The notes: generated by a model from the sequence alone, not told the origin. 64,000 nucleotides of DNA from Croceibacterium_B sp963783195 (GCA_963783195.1 CAWAMV010000004.1:682001-746000); one strand, 5' to 3'; counted from the first letter of the stretch, positions 7,869 to 16,457 are shown. A program made the numbers and translations.

Positions 7869-10058
7869 TCAGGCGATGGTTGTCAGGTGGAGCGGCGGTG
7901 ACAGGTCGTGGGTGCCGCGTTGGCGGACCCAGAGCGGCAGGCCGGAATGGTCCGCGCGGACGCTCGCCCAGTTCGCCGCCTCGATGGCCAGACGCGACTC
8001 GGCAAGCTGCCACGAAAGCGCCGGCGCATCGGGATTGCCGATGCCTACCGTGTAAGCCTCGGCCTCTTCGACGAGCGGGACCTCGATGCCGTCGATCCAG
8101 CCCCACGCACCGCGCGCACGCCGGACCCACGACAGGTCGAGCGATCCGTCTGCCATGCGGGCCGCACGACCGTGCACCGGTGTCAGCGGGCGGCGTGAAA
8201 GGCCAAAGTTGGCGACTGGCGCCAGGACGGGCTCGCTGTCGCCCAGCCCGAGCGCGGCGAGCGTCGCCTCGGTCTTCAGCATGAACATCGCGGGCTCGCA
8301 CGGCACCGGCGCGTCATCGAGCAGGACGAAGCCGCTGCCCGCCGGGATTTGGCCCAAGGCGGCCAGTTCTGTGCCGCCCCTGCCGCGCAGGAGACCGCGG
8401 AGTTGCCAGGTCGAGGGGGCCAGTCGCTCGGCACGGACGAACTGGACGATTTCCTCGCCGACGAGCGCCCTGTTCGTACCCGCGGCCAGAGCCTCGGGGG
8501 CGACGGTTTCCAGGGTGAAATCGGCTGAGGCGAGCTCTACGTCGAGGGTTGCGCACCGCTCGAGAAGCAGCGCTGGCGAGGGCAGCAGGGCGCTGGTCGT
8601 TCGGCCGACGACGCTTCGTCGCCTGCCGCTGAAACCCAAAGGGCGCAGGTCGCCACCGCTCTCCGCCACGTAGAGCGAGGCGCCGCGCCAGGCGGATGTG
8701 GCGGACGAGGGGGCGGCAAAGACCCGCCGCGCATCGGGATTGCCCGTGTCCTCCAGCGGGGCCTCGAAGGCGGAGAGAACCGTCGGCATGACGATCTCGT
8801 CCCCCGGCGGCAGCGCCTGGCCGGCATCGGTGAACGGCTGGCGCGACGGGCCGCGCGGCAAGCGCCGCAGTTCGAGCTCCACGCCCTGGTCACGCCATTC
8901 CCAGCTCTCGATGGACCAATGGCCCGCGCGCCCGGGGACGCGGACGACCTCGCCCGGGGCCAGTGCCGGATCGAGTTCGGCGAGGCGCCACGCCAGCGTG
9001 TCGCGTGACGAGGCAGCCCGCGTGGCCGCGCCGTTGGCCAGCGCGCGCGCGTCCGCGGCGGCCAGCACGCCGGGCAGCTCGATTGTCCGGCTCCGGCCGG
9101 GCCGCGCACGGCCTTCCGCCCGCTGCAGGCCCGGCTGGTAGTCGCGCGCCGGATCGTAATAGCGCACGGCGTCGGGTAAACCGGCCGCATCGCCCTGGCG
9201 GCGGCGCAGTTCGCCCGTCCGCCCGGCGAAACTCTCGTCATCGGTGGCGGCTGCCGGCGCGCCGAGCGCAGGGGCGGTGTCCGGCAGGCGATCGCCTGCG
9301 ACGAGCGACAGGCGCAAGCCCCCCGCGTCGCAGGCGATGGGGTAGAGCTGGTCGACCGCGGCCAAGGTGTCTGCCAGTGCGCCGCCTTCGTTGCTGTAGC
9401 CCAAGAGGCCCTCGAGCGGACGCGAAACGTCGAGCTCGTCGGCGAGCGGCTCGAGCAGGGCGCCGAGCGTAACCGCCTCCTCGTCTGCCACGATCTCGAA
9501 GGTCAACGCGGGGATGCGGTTGCCGAAATCGCCCAGCGCGAGGTCCTCGAACACGCAATATGCGGTGTCGCGGAAGGCCGGGGCAGCCGGCTCGGCCGAC
9601 GCGATCAGCGGGTCCGGGTCCTGGTCGGCATGGCCGGTGTGGATGCGCAGTGTGCCGCCGGTCTTCAGATCGCCCGCCGCGCCGCGCAGCAGGTTGCCGT
9701 CCGCCCAGACGCGCCCGAGGCGCAGGATCGGCCGGCTCGACAGCGCGACCGCGATCGAGACGGTGTAGCTGAACGAGGTGGCCGAGGGCGACCCCTTGCC
9801 GCCACCGTTGGTTTCGCTGTGCTCGACGAGGTCGGTCGCCCAGACGATCGTGCCAGGGGCGCGGACGGTGCCGTAGTGGCGCGCGATGGGCGTGCCGTAG
9901 CTCGAGGTGCTGACGCCGAGTTCCTTGAGGCGCGGGCCCTCGCGCTTCGGGCTGCCGACAATAGCGCGGTCGAACTGGCTGCCGAGCAGCGAGCCGACGG
10001 CGCCGCCGAGGGGCCCGCCGACCGCCGTGCCAATCGCGGTGAAGACCAGTGTTGCCAT
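7869..10058 (-). CDS. GTA/phage tail protein (g15-like)
   Basis: 729 residues from the ATG at 10058, which has GAGGAA upstream. The first 40 residues are a Gly/Ala-rich segment (GTAVGGPLGGAVGSLLG), then a region with SYGTPIARHYG and VWADGNLLRG typical of the phage-tail_3-like part of the RcGTA g15 protein. RcGTA g15 is far longer (about 1300 residues) and carries a TIM-barrel-like domain; no such domain is recognisable here. It should form the tail tip or fibre contacting the recipient cell. It follows the NlpC/P60 gene by 10 nt. Confidence 0.82.
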   Translation of the reverse strand: MATLVFTAIGTAVGGPLGGAVGSLLGSQFDRAIVGSPKREGPRLKELGVSTSSYGTPIARHYGTVRAPGTIVWATDLVEHSETNGGGKGSPSATSFSYTVSIAVALSSRPILRLGRVWADGNLLRGAAGDLKTGGTLRIHTGHADQDPDPLIASAEPAAPAFRDTAYCVFEDLALGDFGNRIPALTFEIVADEEAVTLGALLEPLADELDVSRPLEGLLGYSNEGGALADTLAAVDQLYPIACDAGGLRLSLVAGDRLPDTAPALGAPAAATDDESFAGRTGELRRRQGDAAGLPDAVRYYDPARDYQPGLQRAEGRARPGRSRTIELPGVLAAADARALANGAATRAASSRDTLAWRLAELDPALAPGEVVRVPGRAGHWSIESWEWRDQGVELELRRLPRGPSRQPFTDAGQALPPGDEIVMPTVLSAFEAPLEDTGNPDARRVFAAPSSATSAWRGASLYVAESGGDLRPLGFSGRRRSVVGRTTSALLPSPALLLERCATLDVELASADFTLETVAPEALAAGTNRALVGEEIVQFVRAERLAPSTWQLRGLLRGRGGTELAALGQIPAGSGFVLLDDAPVPCEPAMFMLKTEATLAALGLGDSEPVLAPVANFGLSRRPLTPVHGRAARMADGSLDLSWVRRARGAWGWIDGIEVPLVEEAEAYTVGIGNPDAPALSWQLAESRLAIEAANWASVRADHSGLPLWVRQRGTHDLSPPLHLTTIA

Positions 10059-10068
10059 GGGAAATTCC

Positions 10069-10482
10069 TCAGTCGGCGGCGAGGCGCCAGTGGCGCTCGG
10101 TTGGCCAGGGGCAGGGGGCAGGAGTGCGAACGACCCGGCCGAGCCCGGCATGGGCGTGGATGAAATACCGTTTGCGAAAGGCGACCAGCAGGTGAACCTG
10201 CGCAGGCCCGGGGCGGACAAGGAGAAGATCGCCCGTTCGGATCGAGCCCTGGTTCACCGGGGTGAAGCCGCAGTCGAGCGCCACCTCGAAATGGCGCGCC
10301 GGGTCGAGCTGGCGCATCGCGTAACCGCCGACCGCGGCGGGCTTGCGGCCGATGTCGGCCAGCGCCGCCAGCACCAGGCCCACGCAGTCGAGGCCCGTCG
10401 CCCGGTCGCGTCCCCGAAAACGGAACGGAGTCCCGACAAGGCCCGCCGCCGCATCGGCGAAGGCCTCCGCTTGCCAGCTCAC
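10069..10482 (-). CDS. NlpC/P60-family peptidase of the GTA tail (g14-like)
   Basis: 137 residues from a GTG at 10482 that overlaps the g13 stop by 3 nt. The catalytic Cys is in TGLDCVGLVLAAL and the likely catalytic His in QVHLLVAF, giving the NlpC/P60 pair. In the RcGTA this protein cuts peptidoglycan at the tail tip during DNA delivery. Length is normal and the position between hub and tail fibre genes is the canonical one. Confidence 0.9.
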   Translation of the reverse strand: MSWQAEAFADAAAGLVGTPFRFRGRDRATGLDCVGLVLAALADIGRKPAAVGGYAMRQLDPARHFEVALDCGFTPVNQGSIRTGDLLLVRPGPAQVHLLVAFRKRYFIHAHAGLGRVVRTPAPCPWPTERHWRLAAD

Positions 10483-11312
10483 GCGCCGGCTACCGGGTAG
10501 CGGGCGAGGATGTCGTTGCCCGGCAGGAATGGCTCGCCCTGGAAGTTCGCCGCGTTGGAGAAGCGCGCGGCGCAGGTCGCGATGGTGTGATCGCACCCTT
10601 CGCGCAGGCGCACGAGCATGCCCGGCGCGGCATCGGGCGGCAGGTCGTCCTCGAGCACCAGCGCTCCGTTGCTCAGCGTCACGACCTGGCTCACCTGCCC
10701 CGCCAGCGCACCGTCGAGCCAGCGGAGCGAGCCGTCGAGGAACTGCGCGACCCCGGGCCCGCCGTCGGGCAGGACGGCGTTGGCTTCGAAGTCGACCGCG
10801 GCAAGCGGCAGGTCGTGGGTGAAGCGCGGCGGGCTCAGAGTGCAGCCGGGTCCGCAGAACGCCGCGCGGCAGGTCGGGCTCGTGCGCGGCACCGGGTCGG
10901 TCGCGAGCTGCGCCTTGGCGGACAGGAGCTCGGCCGAGAACGCTGCGCCTTCTTCCGACAGCGCGCCGATCTCGCCGCGGTAGAGAACGGCGCACTCGCC
11001 GCTTTCCCAGTCGACCACGCCGAGCTGGATCGCCGCACCGTCGAACCGGCCGGCGGCGAGGTCGGTGCGGCTGATCGCGTCGTGCGACAGCGCGCCCTCG
11101 ACATCGACACTGTCGGGCGAGAGGTCGGCCGTGCGGCGGACCGCCGAGGGGAGCATGCCGGGCGCCGCGCGGTGCAGCACCCCGCCCAGCCAAAGATCGC
11201 GGTCATGGCCGGTGAAGCCGAGCGTCACGCCGTCGCGGCGGGACACGCGCCAGAAGGTCGTCACGCCCTCCAGCTCGGTGGCGTTGAAGATCCTTGCGTT
11301 CGAGGTGCTCAT
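10479..11312 (-). CDS. Tail hub protein, DUF2163 / BR0599 family (g13-like)
   Basis: 277 residues, ATG at 11312 overlapping the g12 stop (ATGA). The N-terminus has FWRVSRRDGVTLGFTGHDRD, the usual DUF2163 opening. Cysteines in SPTCRAAFCGPGC and REGCDHTIATC, followed by ARFSNAANFQGEPFLPGND, match the iron-sulphur-binding tail-tip proteins related to lambda gpL. It should form the hub below the distal tail ring. It is translationally coupled on both sides. Confidence 0.9.
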   Translation of the reverse strand: MSTSNARIFNATELEGVTTFWRVSRRDGVTLGFTGHDRDLWLGGVLHRAAPGMLPSAVRRTADLSPDSVDVEGALSHDAISRTDLAAGRFDGAAIQLGVVDWESGECAVLYRGEIGALSEEGAAFSAELLSAKAQLATDPVPRTSPTCRAAFCGPGCTLSPPRFTHDLPLAAVDFEANAVLPDGGPGVAQFLDGSLRWLDGALAGQVSQVVTLSNGALVLEDDLPPDAAPGMLVRLREGCDHTIATCAARFSNAANFQGEPFLPGNDILARYPVAGA

Positions 11313-13642
11313 ACCGCCTCGCGCACTTCGATCAGCGGCACCGAAGGCGCTTCGCCCGCGACGAAGGCTGCTGCCGTGACGTCGAGCCGGTCCTCCGCGA
11401 AACGCACCGGCACGTCGAATTCGAACCCGGCGCGAACCGCAGAGCCGGCGGGCGGAGCGACGGCAAAGGCGATCACGCCGCCTGGCTGCAGGGTCCAGCC
11501 GTCCGCCGTCACACCGTCGACGCTCACCACGATGGTCCCCGCGCGCGGCCGGGTAATGCGCCGCACCTGCGGTTCGGGCCCTTCGCCATAGCACTTGACC
11601 AGTTCGAAGCGCGCCTGAAGTCCGTCGCCGGTGCCGAGCGACTGGTCGAGCGGGGTGGGCGTGCCGCCGGCGGCGTTGCTGCTGAAGTCGAACGGGTCGG
11701 CCAGGCGGAAACCACGTGCGGCACCGCGGCGGGCGCGGAAGAACGCGATCAGCACACCGAGTTCGGCCTGCGAACGGATGCCCGGCCCGACGTCATACCG
11801 CAGCCGCGCGTCGGACCACTGGCTGGACCGCCGTTCGTGGCCCGACGCCGTGACCGCGATCGAGGTGGAGAACTCGGGGTAGACCCCGGTGTCGTGCCCC
11901 AGCGCGAGCGGGTAGGGCACGTCGTCGAATGGCTGCATGGCGTCGTCCTCGGTTGCGGGAAGGCGGGTGAATCCGTCACGGCACACTTGCGGCAGGGCCC
12001 AGACGAAGCGTTCGTCCACCCCGCGCGCCGCGGCCTCGTCCAGCGCTACGTCGATCCGCCGCCAGAAGGCATCGGCATCCTCCGCCCGCAGCACGAACCC
12101 GGCGAAGTAGTCCTGCAGGTGCAGCGGATAGCCGAGCCGTGCGTCGATCTCGCCATAGGCCTTGCGCCGCGGCGCCTCGGCCCCGGCGGTGAGCCAGTCG
12201 TAGTCTTCGACCTGCAGGCGATCGAAGGCGGGCCAGGCCCACTGGCGCGGCAGGTTGGCGCGCGCCAGCTCGGGCATGTCGCCGGCGAAGATCGTCGGCG
12301 TGAACGCGAGCAGCAGCACCTTGGCGGGCTGCGGATAGGCCGCGTCCCGCACGGCGTCGCGCAGCGCGAACGTCGTCTGCGCCAGCAGGGCGCCCGCCCG
12401 GTCGAGCACATCGCACTGGCCCGCGTCGAGCGGTTGGCGCATGTCCGGGATCGCCGGCATGGCCGGGCCGAGCGCGGCGCGGGCCTGGTCGTCGTAAAGA
12501 AAGATCCGCCCGTCGGGCAGCGTCCACCACCAGGGCTCGCCGACCTGGAACTGCACCTCAACCCCGGCGCCCTTCATCAGCGCGACGAAGCCCGTCGCGA
12601 CCGCTTTCAGCCACGCCATCGCCTCCGCATTGGCTGGCGAGAGCAGGGCCGAGGGCGGGTCCCATCCGGTGCGCGAGGGGTTGCCGTCCAGGTCGCGCTG
12701 CTGCCAGGACTGCGGGCAATGCTCGGCGAAGAGTTCGTACGACAGCGAGGCGACCGGCGCGAAACCGTGCGCCTTGCAGGCAGCGAAATAGGCCTGGTGC
12801 CACTGCGCGGCAGGCGTGCAGATCCGGCCCGTGTCGTCCGCCAGCAGCGAATTCTCCGGCCCGGGCACGAGCCGCATGAAATGGCTCATGCCGAGATAGT
12901 GGACCACCCGCTCCCGGTAGCCGAGCCCGAACATCGAGCGCACCAGCCGCGCGGGCGTCTGGTTGTAGGCATCGTCATAGGCGGTCGCCATGCGCACGCC
13001 GTGGGGGGGCACGATCACGTCGCCGACGGGCAGCATCGCCCGCTCGCCCTGGCACTCGATCTCGCTGAGCTCGAGCCATGCATCGACCCGGGCCGGCAGC
13101 AGGTCGGTGTCGTCCGCCGCGTAGCCAGGGGCGGCGAGCGAGATGAACATGCGGTCGATGTCGCCGGGGTGGACGGGGTCGGGTTCCCCGTCGATGTCCC
13201 ATCCGCCGGCAAGGTCGGAGAACCTGAGCTCGATCCGCGCATCGCCCGGCAGCCCGTCGGCATAATTCCACAGCCGCACATACCAGCTGCGCGGATAGCC
13301 ATCGGCGTCGCGCCCCTCGATCGTCAGCGTGGGTCCGTCGACCTCGTCGAGGCCGATCAGCCCGGCCGAGCGCCAGCGGAAGCGCAGGATCGCGCGCGAA
13401 TAGTCGCGGCAGGTGGCATAGGCGAGCAGCGGGTGGTCGAGCGTATCCTCGCTCTCCCAGATCAATCCGGCGAGGTCGGCCTTGCGATGAAACTCGCAAT
13501 CGACCCGCAGTGTATCGGGCGCGGCGGTGATGACCGAAGCCATCATCGGGCGCGGAAAATCGACCGTCCAGAATCGCGGATCGAACCGCTGGACATGGTC
13601 GGACGCCTGCCCGTCGCGCGAGCGGCAAAGCCAGAATGCCAT
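11309..13642 (-). CDS. Distal tail protein with C-terminal DUF2460 and large N-terminal domain (g12-like)
   Basis: 777 residues, ATG at 13642 with AGGAG about 5 nt upstream. Residues about 570-777 are a DUF2460 domain (FSTSIAVTASGHERRSSQW, then FFRARRGAARGFRLADPFDF), the whole of RcGTA g12. The first ~565 residues are an added region with FDPRFWTVDFPRPMMASV, HYLGMSHFMRLVPGPENSLL and VGEPWWWTLPDG. It reads like a carbohydrate-active or TIM-barrel-like domain, but I cannot name the family. The fusion suggests a distal tail ring carrying a receptor-binding or enzymatic module. Confidence 0.82.
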   Translation of the reverse strand: MAFWLCRSRDGQASDHVQRFDPRFWTVDFPRPMMASVITAAPDTLRVDCEFHRKADLAGLIWESEDTLDHPLLAYATCRDYSRAILRFRWRSAGLIGLDEVDGPTLTIEGRDADGYPRSWYVRLWNYADGLPGDARIELRFSDLAGGWDIDGEPDPVHPGDIDRMFISLAAPGYAADDTDLLPARVDAWLELSEIECQGERAMLPVGDVIVPPHGVRMATAYDDAYNQTPARLVRSMFGLGYRERVVHYLGMSHFMRLVPGPENSLLADDTGRICTPAAQWHQAYFAACKAHGFAPVASLSYELFAEHCPQSWQQRDLDGNPSRTGWDPPSALLSPANAEAMAWLKAVATGFVALMKGAGVEVQFQVGEPWWWTLPDGRIFLYDDQARAALGPAMPAIPDMRQPLDAGQCDVLDRAGALLAQTTFALRDAVRDAAYPQPAKVLLLAFTPTIFAGDMPELARANLPRQWAWPAFDRLQVEDYDWLTAGAEAPRRKAYGEIDARLGYPLHLQDYFAGFVLRAEDADAFWRRIDVALDEAAARGVDERFVWALPQVCRDGFTRLPATEDDAMQPFDDVPYPLALGHDTGVYPEFSTSIAVTASGHERRSSQWSDARLRYDVGPGIRSQAELGVLIAFFRARRGAARGFRLADPFDFSSNAAGGTPTPLDQSLGTGDGLQARFELVKCYGEGPEPQVRRITRPRAGTIVVSVDGVTADGWTLQPGGVIAFAVAPPAGSAVRAGFEFDVPVRFAEDRLDVTAAAFVAGEAPSVPLIEVREAV

Positions 13643-13655
13643 TCGTTTTCTCCTG

Positions 13656-13681
13656 TCTCCCCTCCCCGGCGGGGAGGGGGA
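13656..13681. repeat. GC-rich palindrome between g11 and g12
   Basis: CCCCTCCCC-GGC-GGGGAGGGG is a near-perfect hairpin filling most of the 44-nt gap between the tape measure and distal tail genes, just upstream of the g12 ribosome-binding site on the minus strand. It resembles the hairpins at 15242-15263 and the ends of the kyn-region elements. Confidence 0.5.
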
Positions 13682-13686
13682 TGCGC

Positions 13687-14268
13687 CTAGAATTCGCGCA
13701 GCGCCCGGCGCACCGAGCTGGCGACCTGGCGCGAGGAACGGCGCAGGGCGGCAGGCGCGCCGGTTCCGCGCGGGGTGGAAAGGTTGATCGAGACGCGCAC
13801 ATCGCGCCCCGCGGCCACCGGGGCGGCGTGTTCGACGCGCCCGGCGGTGGTGGGCATGAACACCTCGGGCCCGCGCTCGCCCACCAGGTAGCCGCGCCCG
13901 GGGGACACCGGGCCGCCCGTCTCGCGTCCGGGCAGGCCGAGCAACGAGCCGACTGCGCCGCCCAGCAGGCCGCCGATCCCGCCCGTGGACGGGCCCGGCT
14001 GCCCGCCGAACAGCGAGCCGATGCCCGAGCGCATCGCCTGCGCGGCAATCTCGTTCATGGTCTGCAGCGCCACGCGCTTGAGGTCGTCGAATCCCAGGCT
14101 GCCGCGGCGGATCGCGCCGAGCAGGCCGCGTTCGAGTGCGTCGCCGGCGCGGGCGAAGCCGTCCACCAGCGTGGTGTCGAGTGTGCCGCGCATCGTCTCG
14201 ATGTCGCTGGCAAAGCCCTGGGTGCTGGCGCGCACCTCGACCATCAGGGTCTCGATTTCATCGTCCAT
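13687..14268 (-). CDS. GTA tail tape measure protein (g11-like)
   Basis: 193 residues, about the size of RcGTA g11 and much shorter than phage tape measures, as expected for the short GTA tail. Residues 1-75 are helical and contain FDDLKRVALQTMNEIA, a conserved GTA/tape-measure element. A Gly-rich hydrophobic stretch (GGIGGLLGGAVGSLLG) and the typical YLVGERGPEVFMP C-terminal motif follow. It sets tail length and crosses the recipient envelope in the family. The start overlaps the upstream chaperone gene by 11 nt. Confidence 0.9.
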   Translation of the reverse strand: MDDEIETLMVEVRASTQGFASDIETMRGTLDTTLVDGFARAGDALERGLLGAIRRGSLGFDDLKRVALQTMNEIAAQAMRSGIGSLFGGQPGPSTGGIGGLLGGAVGSLLGLPGRETGGPVSPGRGYLVGERGPEVFMPTTAGRVEHAAPVAAGRDVRVSINLSTPRGTGAPAALRRSSRQVASSVRRALREF

Positions 14269-14485
14269 TGCGGTCCGTCTCCAGCAGGTGATCGAGTTCG
14301 GCGCGGCTCAGCGGAGCGGCGCCGTCGGGGTTGGCGGCAGGGCTCAGGATCGCCGCCAGTTCGGCCGGGGTCGCCGACCAGACGTCGCCCGGCCGCCAGC
14401 CGAGCATGCGCGGCAGCAGCCCCGCGAGCCGGATCGCGCCCGGGGTAAAGGACAGTTCGTCGTCCCGGGCCCGTTGCGGGGTCAC
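14258..14485 (-). CDS. Tail assembly chaperone, small (g10.1-like)
   Basis: 75 residues from a GTG at 14485 overlapping the g10 stop (GTGA). It contains FTPGAIRLAGLLPRMLGWRP and an Asp/Glu-rich C-terminus, matching the small phage tail assembly chaperones that follow GTA g10. Such proteins bind the tape measure during tail building. The coupling to both neighbours supports the call. Confidence 0.75.
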   Translation of the reverse strand: MTPQRARDDELSFTPGAIRLAGLLPRMLGWRPGDVWSATPAELAAILSPAANPDGAAPLSRAELDHLLETDRNGR

Positions 14486-14814
14486 GCGCGGCCTTGCAGG
14501 ATCTGCCCGAGCAGGGCGCGCAGCGGGACGGCGCACCCGGCGAGGCCCGCCTGCAGCACCGCCTCGCCGACCGCCTCGCGGCTGGTCGCCTCGCGCTCGG
14601 CCAGGCAATGCCAGAAGAGCGCGACCATTTCCGCCAGGCGGAGCTGCCCCGACCCGGCGCGCTCGACGAGCGCGAAGAGCGGGCCGAGTTCGTCCTCGGC
14701 GGCGACGAGCGCGGCGAAGGTCGGGCGCAGCAGGCGCGGTCGCCCGTCCACCTCGATGGCGGCTTCGCCGCGTGCGCTGTTCACCCGGTCACCCGGGACC
14801 CTTTCCACGGCCAT
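14482..14814 (-). CDS. GTA gp10-family tail chaperone
   Basis: 110 residues from an ATG at 14814 overlapping the g9 stop (ATGA). The product begins with a substrate-like segment (NSARGEAAIEVDGRPRLLRP) then FAALVAAEDELGPLFALVERA, the usual GTA_gp10 pattern. Its place between tail tube and small chaperone genes is canonical. Confidence 0.82.
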   Translation of the reverse strand: MAVERVPGDRVNSARGEAAIEVDGRPRLLRPTFAALVAAEDELGPLFALVERAGSGQLRLAEMVALFWHCLAEREATSREAVGEAVLQAGLAGCAVPLRALLGQILQGRA

Positions 14815-15221
14815 CAGGCGGGCACCACCGGGCCCGAGCTTTCGAGGTAGAGCGCGTAATTGCGCTCGGCGTTGAAGTCGCCGGCGTAGTCGAGCCGCTT
14901 GACCAGGAACTTGCCGCGCATCCGGGCCCCGTCCTCGAACGAGAGTTCGTAGTCGGCGAGGGTTCCGGCGAGCACATGGGTGCGGATCGCGGTCTCGGCT
15001 TCGCTGCCCAGGAACACGCCCGAGGCGGTCACCGAGACCGAGCGCGTTCCCGCCCCGGACAGCAGTTCGCGCCAGCCGCCCGACCCGTTGTTGGTGACGA
15101 CGACGGTGTCGCCGCTGATCGACAGCTGGGTCGTGCGCAGCCCGGCAACGGTCTGGTAGGCGGGCGGGCTGGCCCCGTCGCCGATCTTGAGAAGGAAGGC
15201 TGAGCCTTTCTGGGCGGTCAT
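14814..15221 (-). CDS. Major tail tube protein, TP901-1 family (g9-like)
   Basis: 135 residues. The N-terminus (TAQKGSAFLLKIGDG) and central VSVTASGVFLGSEAE are typical of the TP901-1 major tail proteins, with the expected beta-rich composition. It polymerises to form the tail tube. The 119 nt before it carry two GC hairpins, so its expression may be set separately from g8. Confidence 0.9.
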   Translation of the reverse strand: MTAQKGSAFLLKIGDGASPPAYQTVAGLRTTQLSISGDTVVVTNNGSGGWRELLSGAGTRSVSVTASGVFLGSEAETAIRTHVLAGTLADYELSFEDGARMRGKFLVKRLDYAGDFNAERNYALYLESSGPVVPA

Positions 15222-15241
15222 TGTGAAATCTCCAATCAGTC

Positions 15242-15337
15242 CCCCTCCCGATCGCGGGAGGGGTCAGGGGTGGGCGGGTCTGGCGAAGGTGGTGCAATGG
15301 CGCGCTCGCCCCCGGCCCCTTCCGCAAGCGGGAGGGG
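15242..15337. repeat. Pair of GC-rich palindromes between g8 and g9
   Basis: The gap holds two hairpins: CCCCTCCCG-ATCG-CGGGAGGGG at 15242-15263 (9 bp perfect stem) and CCCCTTCCGC-AA-GCGGGAGGGG at 15316-15337 (10 bp with one wobble). They share the CCCCTCCC/GGGAGGGG core with the kyn-region elements. No T-tract follows, so they look like REP-type elements rather than terminators. Confidence 0.55.
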
Positions 15338-15340
15338 AGG

Positions 15341-15730
15341 TCAGTCGGCCAGCAGCAGGAAGCGGTATTCGAGCAGGGCGGCGCGGGTGTTGGCGGCGCG
15401 CCGTTCGACCCGGGCCCGCAGGAAGGTCGCGGTCACAATCGCGAACCCCGCCTGCTCGTGTGGCAGGGCGCGCACGCGGTTTTCCAGCGCCACGGTCAGG
15501 TCGGACCCGGTGGTCGGCTCGTCGCCGCGGAAGTGGAGCTCCAGCGCCACCCGGACCTCGCGGCCGGTGCGGTCCTTGGTGCTCCAGTCGGCACTCGAGC
15601 TGGCGACGAGCCCGAGCCACGGCGCGGTGGCGCGGGCCGGAGCCTCCTCGACGATGGCGTTGAGATTGGTCGACAGCGCGGGATCACCCCGCAGCCAGTC
15701 TATCAGCGCGGCGCGCAGCAACGTTTCCAT
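15341..15730 (-). CDS. DUF3168 tail terminator protein (g8-like)
   Basis: 129 residues. The opening METLLRAALIDWLRGDPALS and the VALELHFRGDEPTTGSDL segment are those of DUF3168, a family that caps the tail at the head-tail joint in siphophages and in RcGTA g8. The ATG at 15730 is directly next to the stop of the upstream small ORF. Confidence 0.88.
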   Translation of the reverse strand: METLLRAALIDWLRGDPALSTNLNAIVEEAPARATAPWLGLVASSSADWSTKDRTGREVRVALELHFRGDEPTTGSDLTVALENRVRALPHEQAGFAIVTATFLRARVERRAANTRAALLEYRFLLLAD

Positions 15731-15901
15731 CTAGCGGTTCCTTGCAAACAGGGGCCAGAGCAGGTCGGCCTTGCGCCAGCGCGCCGGGTCGGCCCGGCGG
15801 GCGCGGAGCCGGCGCTCGGCAGCTGCCCGGGCGATGGCGGCGGCCTTGGCGGTGAGGCGGGCGAAGGCCGCACCGCCCCCGCGGCTCTGTCCGGAGATCA
15901 C
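15731..15901 (-). CDS. Small basic ORF in the g7 position
   Basis: 56 residues from a GTG at 15901 that overlaps the reconstructed g6 stop (GTGA). The product is Ala/Arg-rich and helical (AFARLTAKAAAIARAAAERR). In RcGTA this slot holds g7, a head-closure protein of about 110 residues, which I cannot recognise here. Coupled start and immediate abutment to g8 argue that it is translated. It could be a reduced g7, an unrelated small protein, or chance coding. Confidence 0.45.
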   Translation of the reverse strand: MISGQSRGGGAAFARLTAKAAAIARAAAERRLRARRADPARWRKADLLWPLFARNR

Positions 15902-16457
15902 GTCAGGCGCATCCGGCGCCACGGACGCCACAGCGCGGCGATCGCAGTCGGCGGGTGTGCCGCGGCGGGCTCGCCGTCGCGCTGGCGGTACCCGTCGGCG
16001 GCGAGCCGGACGACGCCGTGACGCAGGCTTTCGGGCAGGCTCGCCCAGTCGGGCGCCAGGCCAGCGACGAAGCGCACCGCGACGCGCCCCGCCGCCCCGC
16101 CTGAGCCTGGGGCCGCAGCAGGCGCACGTGTCCGCCGCCGCCGGCATCGAGATCGACGGCATAATCCTCGGGCGCCAGCGCGAAGCGCGCGCCCTCGGCG
16201 GGAATGCCTTCCACGCCGGTCACGGCTTGGACGGGCCGCGTGGCCAGCCCGCGCCAGGCGGCGTCGGCCGGGAGGATTTCCTCGGCCGTGACCTCGAGCG
16301 GAACCTGGCCGGTGAAACCCTCACAGGTCTCCAGCGCGGCGCGCAGCAGGCCGGTGAGGAACTGGTCCTCGGAACTGGTGGTGATCGCGAGCCAGCCCTT
16401 GAGCTCGTCGAGAGCCGCAGACGCGAGATCGGGCGGCGTGATGATGGTCCGCCGCAT
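15898..16457 (-). pseudogene. Head-tail connector (g6-like), frameshifted as read
   Basis: The start ATG at 16457 follows AGGGGAAA. The first ~110 codons read well (TIITPPDLASAALDELKGWL, then AITTSSEDQFLTGLLRAA), a gp6-like connector. Near 16100-16125, in a GC-only stretch after VRLL, the coding frame moves by one base. The continuation (RVAVRFVAGLAPDWASLP to ALWRPWRRMRLT) ends at a TGA at 15898-15900. The total of 560 nt is one base short of whole codons. Either one base is missing from the sequence or the connector is inactivated. An intact connector is needed for particles, so sequence error is favoured. Confidence 0.7.

Noticed and set aside
11294..13690. 798-residue plus-strand ORF opposite g12
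   Set aside because: Antisense shadow in high-GC sequence; Arg/Gly/His-rich with no domain, while the minus strand encodes a DUF2460 protein in a coupled cluster.
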